DNA of 64,000 bases from Limnoperna fortunei. Its lineage: Eukaryota; Mollusca; Bivalvia; Mytilida; Modiolidae. Positions 35,093 to 47,800 of this stretch are shown here, piece by piece. Position 1 is the stretch's first letter. Each line of letters starts with the position of its first letter. Both the position numbers and the translations under genes were made by a program. The notes below the pieces were generated by a model. The model made no database searches and had not been told where the DNA came from. It saw only the letters and a list, made by a program, of their open reading frames with translations. The stretch covers positions 62,376,648 through 62,440,647 of the forward strand of contig OX104115.1 in the NCBI GenBank assembly GCA_944474755.1, in the 5' to 3' direction.

Positions 35093-36448
35093 TTTTACTT
35101 TATTTAAATAAAATTGTTACGAACTGGCGTCTGTATTGGCTTTTTATCGATTATCGGTCAGTCGTATTGGCCCTGGACCCTACGGGTCTCGGGACCTATA
35201 TTTCCAACCTAGAATCAATACCAGGGCCAATACATATTCAGCCAGTTAGAAACACTGAAGCATGGTTTCTCCAGCTTACATGGTAGGGTTTTTCGTTTAT
35301 TCTATCGAGAAGTGTATAAGGTTTTTACATCATAAAACGAAATAAACCATTATATATTTGAATAAAGGAATAAGAAAATCAGACTTCTTTTAGTTTTTAC
35401 TGGTTCGAGTACACCAGTTACATTGTCCCTGCGCATATGTACACAAGTAATAAATACACTTCAAAGACATATACACGACCTGTATTGTATTCGGTTATTG
35501 TAATTAACAAAATTAACAATAATTCTGTAGTTCAGATTTAAAAAAAAACGATACATCAGAACTGAAATTAAAAAAAAACTAAAGTATATTATTGTGCACA
35601 CGGTCTTTTAATTTCTTTAATAAATATTTAGGGGACCTCGGTGGCTGATTGGTCAAGGTAGTTCGTCTACAATTGATCACGTAGTCTGTCAACACTGAGA
35701 TTGCGGGTTCGATTCTCACTGCAGGCAGGGTGTACTCGACTCCAATCTTAATTGACAAGGATTGCCATTTTTCCTACCTCAGGTCGGGGGTTCCCTCCGG
35801 GTACTCCGGCTTCCTCCCCCAATAAAAACAGGACGCAATGAAATAGCTGAAAAATTGCTGAAAGTGGCGTTAAAACACCATTCAAACAAACAAAAAAGCA
35901 ATAAATATTTTTTGTGTATTACAATACTTTATGAAAACTTACACCTTTCAAATATATTAAAGGTTTGTTTTTAATAAATCAATAGTCCAAGTGTGGTAAT
36001 GAAATCGCATAAATAATGTGTTAGAATTTAAACTAAACGATGTGATATCCAATTATTACCGAACTAGACAGGTAAGTTTGATCGGATGTTTGCTTTACGT
36101 CCAGCGAGTAGTATTTCAGCGATATTCAGGACAAGACTAAGTAAACAAACAACTAATCAACGGAGACGCCGTTGTAACAGACATAAAATGACTGCGCCAA
36201 CGGAAAAATGTTTGTGATGGACAAAATATGTCTGTGACAGGCATAAAATGACTGTCGCATTAAAAATTATTGTCTGACACAACGTTGGCAGTCTTTTAAA
36301 GACATTTTTGCAGTCATTTGCAGTCAATCTCAGTCAGTGACAGACGAGAAACGACTGCAACTGGTATTAACAGTCAATTTTTTTTAGCCAGTAGTGAACT
36401 ATTGTGTAAATGTATCTCATGATTTCTTCTTTGTTGCTGCACTCATTT
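35093..36448. repeat. tandem duplication, copy 2, internally deleted
   Basis: 35,093-36,163 matches 32,006-33,074, then jumps to the equivalent of 34,812, omitting about 1.74 kb. Both sides of the jump carry CAACGG (33,069-33,074 and 34,806-34,811), so a microhomology deletion is likely. The copy ends with a second transposon right end at 36,396 followed by AAC. Confidence 0.85.
35630..35899 (+). mobile_element. SINE, duplicated copy of 32,541-32,810
   Basis: Carries the same flanking AATAAATATTT and a nearly identical sequence; it arose by the segmental duplication, not by a new insertion. Confidence 0.8.
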
Positions 36449-36729
36449 ATTTGTCTAACATTACCATTTAGTTCTTTTGAATCTGAAATGACAAGGTACA
36501 ATTTCATAGCATCAATATCAACAAATATAATTTGTTTGTAAAACACCTTAAACTTGTAAAGTAAATCAAATGTATGTGTAAGTCTCACATTTTCTGTTAT
36601 GCTTCTATCCAGTGTATGTTCAGATTTATATCGTTTTTAATAATGTATATTTTTCATGTTACTGTAATGATTGCAAAAATACAATTTTGTTCTGTTAATG
36701 ATTTGCTTATCATTAAACAAACAAAAATT

Positions 36730-36742
36730 ATTGATTGACTGG

Positions 36743-36782
<40 letters not shown>

Positions 36783-36788
36783 CTGATT
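36730..36788 (+). repeat. TTGA microsatellite
   Basis: About a dozen TTGA/ATTG units, with GACT variants at the edges. Confidence 0.9.
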
Positions 36789-38475
36789 ATAACCAAGACA
36801 AAAGCTATTTAACAAAGAATATTTATAAAATAATAGACTGGTTTGATTTTAACACTCCTTCTTTTAAAACTGCCAAACTATTTAAACATGTATGATCCAT
36901 TCGAATCTAGCTCTTTATCAAGTTTTATATCTGGTCCCTGTAATACTTGAATCTGAGTATAATATCATACTCAGTTAAAGACCTCGTTACTTGTAGAATT
37001 GCATTTAAATGCGTCCTTCACGTAACGTTTCAAATTGCAAGTACTTCTACTAGCTTTTCCAACAAAGTTAGTCATAGTTCCAGTTAAACACTTGTGACGT
37101 ATATGTTGATTAAAATATTACTCCGATGGGTTTTTATTAAAAAGACCTTTTGCTCTTGTATCGACAGGTCTTTTGTATCGTTGTCTTTGTTTTAAATTGT
37201 CAAAAGGAATACATGGTTTATTCATTTTTTTTCAATAGATTTTAATGGAATTTATAATTAGGTTCTTTAATGAATAAAACTTTTCGTAGTATGTCACAGA
37301 AGTGTTCCTATCATTTGGCTTATGAAATTAATATGGTTACAAAGGAAGCAGGTTTTTCAACATTTGAGTAATCTTTTCACCAATTATGATGGGATTTTGT
37401 TTCTTTTGATTCGGCAGTGAATGTGCTGTTGATAGTAAATCAAATGTCAGGTAACAACGTTATACAATTTTAATACGCCATACGTATATTTTGTCTCATC
37501 AAAACAGTCAGGGCACTTATATTCCTAAAAATAATAGATAACTGAGATGTTCAAGAAATTTTAGTACCAATTAAATTATCTTTTTTAATTGTTTGTATTT
37601 TTTTCATAAAATAGGTAAACAAATATCGCAGGTTTCACTTATCACCTATAAAACAATTTCCAATATAAATCCGAATTTGATGGGATACATTACTTATTAA
37701 TCTATCTTTGGTTCTGTTTCAGTAGATTTGACCTACCTCTTACGAATTTTTGGACGAAAATGCCAGATCTATGTCGCTTTTCAGTTGATATTGTAGTCGA
37801 AGTTTGATTTTGACGCGGTTTATTTATTAAAGTACAAACTGAATGAGCTGTCTGCAGCATGTAACTCTTTCAACAAAAATGTCATTTTTAATACATGAGT
37901 TTTCTTTAATGTAGGGCATTTTCACTTAAATGACAAACATCCGACTTGTTATCTTAAGAATTTACTTTAAGCCCGTCATCCTTCGTTCGTCTGTCCGTCA
38001 GTCAACTTGTTTACATTTAAATCTTCTAGTTTTTAAACGACTTTGCCAATTAAAGCGCCAATTTTTTCAATCTACAGAAAGTCCTTATTTTATCTTGATT
38101 GGACGTAAAACAAGGCTACCATGGGTAATCCTGTTTTGATTGGCTGCATATCTTCTCTGAAATTTAAATTTGTTGGTAACTTAGTGGTATAAATAACAAG
38201 TTATGTATGTAAAGTCCTCCACAAAGATTTCTCATTCGTCTTGATTGGACTAAAATATGGCTATCTTTGTGGTTTCGATAGACTATAATTGCAAAGACCT
38301 AATCAAGGAGTACAAGTACAAATGTTTTATAACTTTTCTGCAATTTATGTATCCACAGGTTCACTACAAATTTACCTAATTTAGGAATGATGGATAAATA
38401 ACGTTTGCCGCCCTTATTTGTGATTAGCTGATTTTATAAAATCTTGTCTCTACTCACTTTTTTGACCTGGCAATA
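36789..38475. other. intergenic, no gene seen
   Basis: AT-rich. Two related stretches containing cttgattggac, near 38,093 and 38,237, suggest a small old duplication. No coding frame is convincing. Confidence 0.45.
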
Positions 38476-38487
38476 CAGACAGGAAGA

Positions 38488-38750
38488 TTTTTGTTTGTTT
38501 GAATGGTGTTTAACGCCACTTTCAGCAATTTTCAGCTATATCATGGCGTCCAGTTTTTATTGGGGGAAGAAGCCGGAGTACCCGGAGAAAACCCTCGACC
38601 TGCGGTAGGAAGACTGGCAATCCTTGACAATTAAAATTGGAGTCGAGTACACACTGCCTTCAATGAGAATCGAACCCGCAATCTCAGTGTTGACAGACCA
38701 CGTGATCAATAGTAGACGTACTACCTTGACCACTCGGCCATTGAGGCCCC
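38488..38750 (-). mobile_element. full-length tRNA-derived SINE, minus strand
   Basis: Same family as at 32,541, reverse-complemented: tail at 38,488, tRNA-like head near 38,750. A perfect 12-base target duplication, CAGACAGGAAGA, flanks it at 38,476-38,487 and 38,751-38,762. Confidence 0.9.
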
Positions 38751-38847
38751 CAGACAGGAAGAAGCACGTTTGTTTATGACTCCTCAAAAAGTTTGAAATA
38801 TAATCCAATTGCAAAATGTTAGCTGCAGTCACATGTTTTACTGTTAC

Positions 38848-39555
38848 TTATTCACCAAGTAGAGCAAACATTATTTGTTCGTACAATGATGAAACTATAA
38901 CAGGTTTTGCTTCTAACAATTTGTTCATAATTGGAACTGTTATAGGCAAACGAGTGTCAAACGTGTCATAACTAATTGATGTGAGGCATGCTGAGATAGT
39001 ACTTGGTGCACAATTTTTGCCAAAACGGTAAGCAACGAACAATGATATTGTAGAGACAGACAAGGGTAAAGGAATAGATTGTCCTAATATAGAACTACTA
39101 AATTTCTCAAATACACGTCTATACGTTATTTGAGGTGATGGTGCTAAAGCTGCATTACTTAGCACTCTTGTATGTTTACTTGAGGAGCGGGTTTCCTGAA
39201 ATTTTGAACCTGCAAACGAGAAAGGCAATCTACCAAACATTTCTCTGTCCTGTAATGTGCTTAGATTTAAATAAAATGTTAAACACAAAACCATGTATGA
39301 CATACCATTTTCATAATCTGATTGTCACGAGAGGTTTGTTTGTTAATCACCAAAACCAAGGCCTCACTGTCTGTGAAAAATAGAATAGAATGATTACTCC
39401 ACAGAGATCCCCATAACTCAAGAGCTATTGTAATTGGATGGGATTGTAATATCATAATGTTAAGATTTTTCTGGAAAAGAACCAAACAACCCCCTGGTAT
39501 TGTATAATCCACCATAACCTAATGAATGAGCTGCATCAGTATATAATTCCAATAT
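38848..39555 (-). mobile_element. DIRS-type retroelement relic (RNase H and tyrosine recombinase)
   Basis: Read leftward. First come fragments TDAAHSLGYGGLYNT and SILFFTDSEALVLVINKQTS, which resemble the RNase H region of DIRS-like elements. After a frame change follows about 100 codons resembling the N-terminal part of a tyrosine recombinase (LPLSVSTISLFVAYRFGKNC, STISACLTSISYD). The reverse transcriptase and the catalytic recombinase end are missing. Assigned from memory of the family. Confidence 0.7.
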
Positions 39556-39792
39556 ATTAATTGAAAGAAAATTTTCATTCATTTAGATATAAAATTGGAC
39601 TCATTTAGAAAGTTTTGTCATATCTTCATATCTTCTTCACTTCCTCATTTAAATGAAAAAATCGTTGTTTTTCTGGGGCATTCTAAGTTAGATCGACCTG
39701 GTTGAACTATTGAGCAAACAAAATTCAAAATACCTACTTTTTTTAAGTGTACATACATCCATTCCTCATTTAAATGATGAAACGCTACTTTT
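39556..39792. other. AT-rich spacer
   Basis: Nothing recognised between the DIRS relic and the fold-back sequence. Confidence 0.4.
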
Positions 39793-39914
39793 CAGGGCGT
39801 ACTTGGGGCACGTCAGGTGTTAAAATCTCCATATCTACGGATATGAACGTTTATAACTTGTAATATCCGTAGATATGGAGATTTTAACACGTGAAGTGCC
39901 CCAAGTACGCCCTG
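39793..39914. repeat. fold-back sequence, 52-bp arms
   Basis: Left arm 39,793-39,844 and right arm 39,863-39,914 are reverse complements with only two mismatches, around an 18-base loop. A third, partial copy of the arm (ggtgttaaaatctcc on) starts near 39,948 in the left-arm orientation. Confidence 0.9.
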
Positions 39915-40648
39915 AGGCGAAGCCGAAGGGTGTACAGGGGTGCTGAAGGTGTTAAAATCTCCATATCTACGGTTATGAACGTGTATAACGTATTTATCCC
40001 CGGTTTTAGTTTGAAATGATGAATGTTTAGGGCGTTAAAGTAACGTTTTCATCATTATCAAAGAAAGTTTGATTGAAATTTGATAAAAATAAGGCTTTTT
40101 TACAAGGTGTAGGCTACTAGCTGTGGAAGAACCATACAATTCTAAAAAATGTTTTATGTTGGATTCAAACAGATGTTTAATAAATAAATTTGGCGCTGAA
40201 TGTCTTGCAGAGACATCATAATTGTGTGACGTCGATGTTAGTCAAACTGCATATCTTTTGTTTCTTTTTCATGTTAAAAATAAAACACATTTGGACCTTT
40301 TGTGAAAGATTTCATCATCCTATATATGACACAAACCAATTACCATTTATAATATAAACGCATCTTTGGTACTTTTGTGCAACAAACGCTTAGCAACAGC
40401 CGGGTATATTGGTTTTGTAACTCCGTATAACTGACCAATCAAATTCCAGGAATACTACTGATACGGGGATAAGAACGTATATAACTTATAGTCTCGCCGG
40501 GTGAGATAGCTTTTTGTGAGGTAAATTAATTATGACGTTATTGACGTCACGTAAAGTGTCATGTAAAATGTCTTAAAATTCTGAAACTTTGGTGATAAAA
40601 ATGTCAAAGCACTCGTAAAAAGCCGATTTAAGAAATTCTCACACCCGC

Positions 40649-40713
40649 GGGCAAAGATATCTGTTTGTCCAATCCCTCGGCAGAGCCTCGCGATGGACAA
40701 GATATCTTTGCCC
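40649..40713. repeat. imperfect inverted repeat
   Basis: GGGCAAAGATATCT at 40,649-40,662 pairs with AGATATCTTTGCCC at 40,700-40,713, with TGTCCA/TGGACA pairing inside. The loop contains ccctcggcagagcctcg. I see no coding potential; probably a small repeat element. Confidence 0.7.
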
Positions 40714-41146
40714 TTGGGTTTAAGATTTTCTTGTCTCGCCTTTCCACTTGTGATAAATACTATTTGTCCATGATTTTCAATTTGTGTTAGATACAACTAT
40801 TTCAGTTCTGGGTTTAAATATAACATTTTTGTAAGATTTTTATCACTTCTGAATTAACGTCGGCAGGATTAATCCGTGAAGCATAATTGTCTCGAAATTG
40901 TCGTTTTTATTGTATAAAATTACGAAAAAATATTACCACTATCCCGATCAATATTTATTTTCCGGCTTTGTCAGTGGTCTGTTAATGTCTGACAGGGTGT
41001 CAATCGAGCTAGTGGGATGACACGTATTCTGGGTAATGAAACCCTCTTATCTGTTATGTTTGCATGTAAATATTCAACATATGCGGATCTTATAAAGAAT
41101 GCACTGAGAACAGCAACAATTGTGTTAACTGCATATATGTAATGTT
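40714..41146. other. downstream of the receptor tail exon, no gene seen
   Basis: AT-rich. I found no canonical AATAAA close behind the minus-strand stop at 41,147. Confidence 0.4.
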
Positions 41147-41738
41147 TTAATCAAGGCTGATACCGTCAATGTTTATAAAGCCTTCAACATTATTTAGCAT
41201 TTGATAGAAAACATCACTTTGATTGTTTGTTTGAAGCGTGCTTTCGTGTTGCATTACATCGTAAATATTCCTATTTGTTTCTGGAAACCCTGTCAATCGC
41301 CGATTCTGATTGCCATTCTTGTCGTTGTTTTCATTTATTTCAAACATATCAACGTTTTCGTTGTATTCGTTATTGTGTATCTCCATGTTTACTGTTACAG
41401 CTTGCTGAGGAATCAGATATCCGTCGCTATCTAAGGAAGACGACGATCTTTCATGTATTATCGGATGAACTCGGTTTTCTTGTAACCGCATGGAACGGTT
41501 CGGTGAAATCACGATATTTCTTACTGACTGCGATGCAACAATGTCTAACATGTTTTCATCAATGTAACTGTATGCACCATCAATATAATTTACCGTCTGA
41601 GATCTTGCGCATGGCAATATTTCTTGCAAATTGAATCGTTTAAGTCGTTTAAAAAAATTGTGCAAATAAGTGAAATAAAATACACCAGAAGTAGAATGCT
41701 TATGACTGCGCCATAGACGACATGGTGACTTGACTCGT
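41147..41738 (-). CDS. distal last exon: membrane helix and long tyrosine-rich tail
   Basis: The acceptor is a pyrimidine run ending in cacag (minus strand), exon start 41,738, phase 1. It first reads HHVVYGAVISILLLVYFISL, a membrane helix. After the A run 41,651-41,657 (plus strand) the long open frame is one base off and reads KRLKRFNLQ, a basic stop-transfer, then a tail of about 160 residues with YSYIDENM, DGYLIP, NEYNENV and YDVM. YxxM is the consensus for PI3-kinase SH2 binding; the others are possible phosphotyrosine sites. One more base in the run would join helix and tail. Confidence 0.7.
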
Positions 41739-41802
41739 CTGTGAAAAAAAAAACAAAAAAGTGAATGCAAGGAGAATTAAATACTTAGATTGATTTTAAC
41801 TT

Positions 41803-41869
<67 letters not shown>

Positions 41870-44800
41870 GATTTATTTTACGTCGGAATGGTAAGACAAC
41901 AAAGCAACACAAGCTCTAATAAAACATAAAGTTAAAAGAAGCAATCAACACATATAAAAACATAATTAAAAGACAAGTAGACACATAAAAATAAGAGACA
42001 AGCAAACACAAAAGCACAATAAAAGCACACAGCGAAAATTCATTTAAAAGCACTAGGGTTACACAGGTTTTAAATAAATAAAATAAAAACTGAGAGAACA
42101 CACATATAAAATAAGAGTAGGCTATATATTGTAGCAGAAAAACCTGAGATTATTAATTATTGTTTTGTTATTGCTCACAAATTCGACATTGGCAATTTTT
42201 CCCATCCCAGGATTTCAAAATATTTTTAAACTGATTGAAATTTCCAATTTGTCTAAAAAGCTCAGGTAATTCATTCCACAATACAGCTGCTGAGTATCTA
42301 AAACTGTTCTTACCATATGTTGAAGTATTAACTCGAGGAATATCTACAATATTTGAATATCTAAAATTATATCTACAGTTTTTAAAAACTACCAGATCAT
42401 GTAAGCATGGTGGTGACAACTTGTACAATATTTTAAAACATTCCAATGCCATATTTCGCATCCGCCTAATCTTAAGTGATGGTACCTTGGCTCTAATTAA
42501 CAGGTCATCATAAGACATACTATAGTCGTCATATATAAAGCGTAGAGCCGTCTCTTGTATCTTTTCTAGCTTGTCAGTGTTTTCCTTACTACAGAAATGC
42601 CAGGCAAGTGGACAAAAATTGAAATTTGATAAAATAAAAGTATGAAAAATTGTGAGTTTATTTAGTTTAGATAAATAACAGCCAATGCGCTTTAATACAC
42701 CTAGTTGCTGAGATGCTTTACGGCAAATATTTTTAATATGACAGTCAAAGCTAAGTTTATAATCTATATCAACACCTAATAATTTTACAACTTCATCACA
42801 AGAGATAGTTGCAGACTCAATATTGAAAACAGGCGTTTTGTTGTAAGTTTTAGTGCCGACTGCGATTGCCTGAAATTTGTCTGGATTTGCCTACATACAA
42901 TTTTGTTTAAACCAGTTTATTAATATTGTGCTCTCATTTACCAGTATTGTACCCAAATTATCAAAATTATCATCATAATATGACAGTGTGTTATCGTCTG
43001 CATAATTATATAGTACACCATGTTCAATTAAGTAGAAAATATCATTAATAAAAATAATAAATAACAAGGGTCCAAGAATTGATCCCCGAGGAACACCTTT
43101 CTGGATGTCAGCCCAATTGCTCAAAGCTCCCTGAAGTCTAATCTGTTGCTTACGACCAGATAAGTAATTTTGTAGTAATTTAACTGAATTGTGAGAAAGG
43201 CCATAGGCAGATAGTTTACAAAGAAGAATATCATCTGGCAGGCAGTCGAAAGCTTTTGAAAGGTCCATAAGTATAGCTGCCACATATTTGTTACTGTCCA
43301 GTGCTGATTTCCAGTCTTCAAGGAGTCTGAGCAATGTAGTCTGACATCCATGACCTTTCCTGAAAGCACATAAATAGTGGTGAAATAAATTATCAAAAAA
43401 GTCTGAGAGTTGTTCGGATATTACCATTTCAAAAACCTTAGATATTGTAGGTAGTATGCTGACTGGTCTGTAGTTTGCTTTGTCAAGAGGATCATTTTTT
43501 TTGTAAAGTGGAACTACTTGTGCTTCTTTAAGCCGAGATGGAAATACTCCGTTATTTATGGTTAAGTTAACTAGTGTAGTTATGCGTTTGTTTAAATGTC
43601 TCTCCTTATACGTATTCTAATTATAGTCATTAAACTATAGTTAATAAAATTTTAACTCAATACACAACTGGCATTATTCCTATCACATAAAAATTGAAGT
43701 AAGATTTAGTTTGAATATATTTTTCGACAACACACTAATGTTCCTTATTTTTCATGTCACCTTACGGCCTCCGTAGATTTAATCCTGTTATTAAAAATGC
43801 TTTAACATGTATTATTTTTTTAAACAATTTTTGGACTACTAGACTCTTTTTAATTATCAAACACATATTTTTTATTTCACAATTTGCTTTTTCTGTCGTT
43901 GTACAAGGAATTCCAATTTAGACTTGCAAGACTTGGTTGATTTCTTGTATATTTTTAACTGCATAGCAAAACACGGCAAACATCGACATAATCGCTATTG
44001 AGAGGCACGGGAAGACTTTATTGATTGTCAGATTTTAAAGGTCCTTCTTATTTTAGTTGTATTGAACAATTTAGTTATCCCCATGTCTTTATGTTTTTTG
44101 ATTTTTTTTTCTGTACATGTTTATGTTTTATAACATTGTTTGTAAAGCTATAACCAATATGGTTTACTGTGTGCTTTAAATAAAATAAAATATATAATTC
44201 TCTTGCAAGACCTTATTTTAGTTGCTTACTTGTTCGGATCGCCCAATGTTTTTGTTGGATTCCAGTTACTTTTTTTTTCGTTTCTGGTTTGGTTTCCTAT
44301 TCATGTCGTGTCTTTTTTCCAATTTTGGGATCTCTTAGTAATATTATTTATTGATACTTGTTGACCGTTCAATTTGCATACATTTACCTTGAAAACTGTT
44401 GAGATAGGTATCCATTATTTTTAATTAAATATTTGGTGTGACTCAAAAAATGTACCAAACTATCTTTGAACCAGAACAATATGTTACAAGAAGACAACCA
44501 ATATAGACTCGTGGGGGCAGGGCCCTCGGTGGCAGAGTGGTTAAGGTAGTTCGTCTACTATTGATCACGTGATCCGTCAACACTGAAGTTCCGGGTTCGA
44601 GACTCCCTGCGTGCAGGGTGTACTCGGCTCGATCTTAATTGACAATGATTTCCAGTTTTTCTGCAGAAGGACGGGTTTTCTTTGGGTGCTCCGGCTTCCA
44701 CTCCCGATAAAAACTTGACATGCTGACAAATTGCTGAAAGCGGCGTTAAACATCATTCAAACAAACAAATAAAATAGACCCTGTATAGTTTTGTGTTTGC

Positions 44801-47800
44801 CATATGCGATTGAAAAGAAAACCCATTTTCTACTGAATTGCTCATTTTACACAGATATTTAGTTCCTCTTTAAGTCTCAGTTATCATCCATAAAGACAAC
44901 CATAATGGTTAACCATGCCAGAAAACTGGTAAAGGGCATTGTTAAGTGGTTCGTACAGTCGTGCGGGTTTTTCTTGGCTTTGTTGTGTAATGTGCACAAT
45001 AGTGCTGACATAGGACATAGCGATTTCTTCTCAGTTACGTGTGTTTTTTACAACAAAGATGTTCATTTAATAAGTTAACTTCGTCATGTTTTAGAATAGT
45101 GTACCAGCAATGATTTGATTTGAAGTAATTGCAACAAAATATTATAGAACTAGATCTTTATTAAAAGATTTTAAGAGAAAATGTGGATGAATAAACTTGT
45201 TAAAATAAAAAAAAAGAAAACAACACACAAACAAACACACATTTCTAATTTACACATTACAAAAATATAACAATAATTTGATTGTTGAAATTGTTCTGTA
45301 AAATATATTAAATGAAATAAAAACCCTCAGAAAACAAACATGCAGCTTAATTTGTACAAATACACGTAAATCATGTAAAGGGTTTTTGGTAATTTAGAAA
45401 GAAAAACTTTTTTACTTAAAAGTTAATTAATTAGCAGTTTGTATTCAAAATATTGTATAAAAGTAAACCTATAATTTTAAGATATTATCGTCAATACACG
45501 ACATTCTTTTTTTTGCAGAGTAAAAGTTATATGTCAAAAGATTGTGCTTAAGTTTTGAACTGGCAAAAGGTAAATAAATCTGCATTATCCAAATATATCA
45601 AAATAGCCTTCAAAGGTTTTAAGTCTTCTTCCAATAATCAATACTTTAGTTTCGTCGGACTTTTTTATTAATTGAATACCGATTTGTTAACTTTTTTTCG
45701 GCGCCAAGTTCCAAAATAATAACTTTAGGAAGTCATGAGATATTTCTGTACTTTGGGTGAGAAGTTAAATTGCCAAACCTCAGACAATCGGGATTTTACC
45801 AAACAAACTTCTAAGGTTTGGTTAGTGTACGTGTTCATTCATTCAAAATACAAATATAATAAAGGCTGTTTGAACTATACAGTTAAATGTGAAGTACTTC
45901 AATTTTGATCATGGCGTTTTCGTCTATATCACAATACCCATATTCTTGTTTATTCGTATCTCCGTTTGACGCTTTCCATAACTGTACCTTAGAGGGACAT
46001 CCAAATTTTCCTCTGATACAAGGTCTTATTGAACTAAATATCCTGTGTCTGAATTTGCAGATTGCTCCCAGTATGACCAGCATGATCCCAATCCCAGCAA
46101 CTGAACACATGTATATAATCACGTACCCGTTTCCATCACCTTAAGTAAATATCAATAAAGTTTAAATTCTGAAATTTCTATCACACCCTATATCATCTGG
46201 GGACAAGAAATAACCAGACAACAAGCCAAAATGTGATTTTTAGCGAAGGAATGTAAACAAAACTTACCCGCTATCTTTGTTGAGATGTTTACACGGGTAA
46301 CTACATACTTTAATTTCAGATAAACTACAATTTATTACTTATCTGTATTTATTGTATTTCTTAAAAGGCTAATCTGCAAAGTCAGCAATTGAGCAGCTAT
46401 ATTATTTCGATTGAGGATGAAGAACACGTACTCCTGGAATGTCCTTTATATGACGATATAAGAGATGAACTATATGCAACCTTAGTGCAATACTAAGAAA
46501 ATTTTTATGCGCTTGATAATATCGATAAACTGTCCATTGTGTTAGGCTCAGAAAACTTTCAGGTTATTCTGAAAACTGCCAAAACCTGCAAATTGATTTT
46601 AGGTAGGAGAAGACAATTTTTATACCGATAATCCTTTTTTTGAGACTGTAAATATTCGTTTAATTGCAAGTTCCGTTTTTTATTCTGTTTTAAATGTGAA
46701 ATATCTTTTAATCGTAATTCTTTTTAGAATTGTATCAACATATTTTATGTTTTTTTTATTATATGTGTATATTTTATTGTAAATATATTGATGGTGAGAC
46801 GTAAATAAACTATAACTATCTATCATGTTTTGATGTACATTGTAAATATGTCAAAAAACATCTATTCCACAAAACGAGATAAATATTTCGAACTACAAAT
46901 CAATAAATAATTTTAATTTTATTTTTGTAATAGCACTGTTAGCAAGCGTAGGTACAAGACTCTTTGGGGGACCTACCACTTTTTTTAGAACAAATGGGGG
47001 GTGGATTTTTTGGACAAAAGATTTAAGTCCATTAGAAGAACCATACAGTCGGTAATCCCAAAGTGAGTAAAGAACATATATTGATAAAAGGGGCAATTTT
47101 AAGCAATACTCTATTTTAGAAATCATCAACTCCCTCATCCCTACCTAAAGGAAGTGTTGGTCATAAAAGATTTAAATGGATTTAAATCCTCCACAAAAAT
47201 AAAAGTTCGAAGTCATGATACATGTATATGTGAAAAATTATCAAAGTGGCATAAAAAAACCTAATGAAACCAACACAATGTATGCGACTCGTTGATACAT
47301 GTTATTGGCAGAAGTATAATTCACTGCTTTTATAATTAGAGTGATGGGACACTGAAAAGTTGATTAATGTTCCAAATTCTGTTCATATGCATGTACATGG
47401 TGATGTTCATGTTGTATTGTATAACAAAAAATCCTGCAAGCATGACATAATGATTTATACATAAGGAACAAAGCTCATGTTGTTTATGACAAGCCCCAGA
47501 ATAATGTAGTTTGATTTTGTTCTTATTTGTATGTCTAGCATACTTATTGACTCATTAAAAAGTGTCTTGTCAAAGTCAATAAAAATTGCACTTACTTTTG
47601 TCTGTATCGTTTTTAAGTAAGCAGTATTGCAATAAAGGTTTTGAGGCAGAATAGTGTATCCCAGGTGAAGATTTATTCAGTTCATTTATATAAATGTACT
47701 TTGCATGATATCATTCACATTGGTTCCAGTTAACTCCATTTCTATTAATTTCAACTTTTATGTTTCCAGTTCAACAGTTTGATAAGTTATTGACAAATTA

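Larger units (their letters stand above)
41804..43615 (-). mobile_element. 5'-truncated LINE (CR1/Jockey-like), copy 1
   Basis: Read leftward: reverse transcriptase from NYRPVSILP through KAFDCLP and GSILGPLLF to YADDNTLSYY, a nonsense TAG at 42,891-42,893, then the C-terminal region ending CQCRICEQ at 42,168. The 3' non-coding part resembles that of the LINE at 58,765-62,260. The copy ends in the TAA microsatellite at 41,804-41,866, which is probably its 3' tail. The endonuclease part is missing. It lies in an intron of the receptor gene. Confidence 0.85.

Noticed and set aside
41201..41634. Two plus-strand open frames opposite the receptor tail exon
   Set aside because: They are antisense shadows of the minus-strand tail exon, which has matching acceptor, helix and tail motifs.
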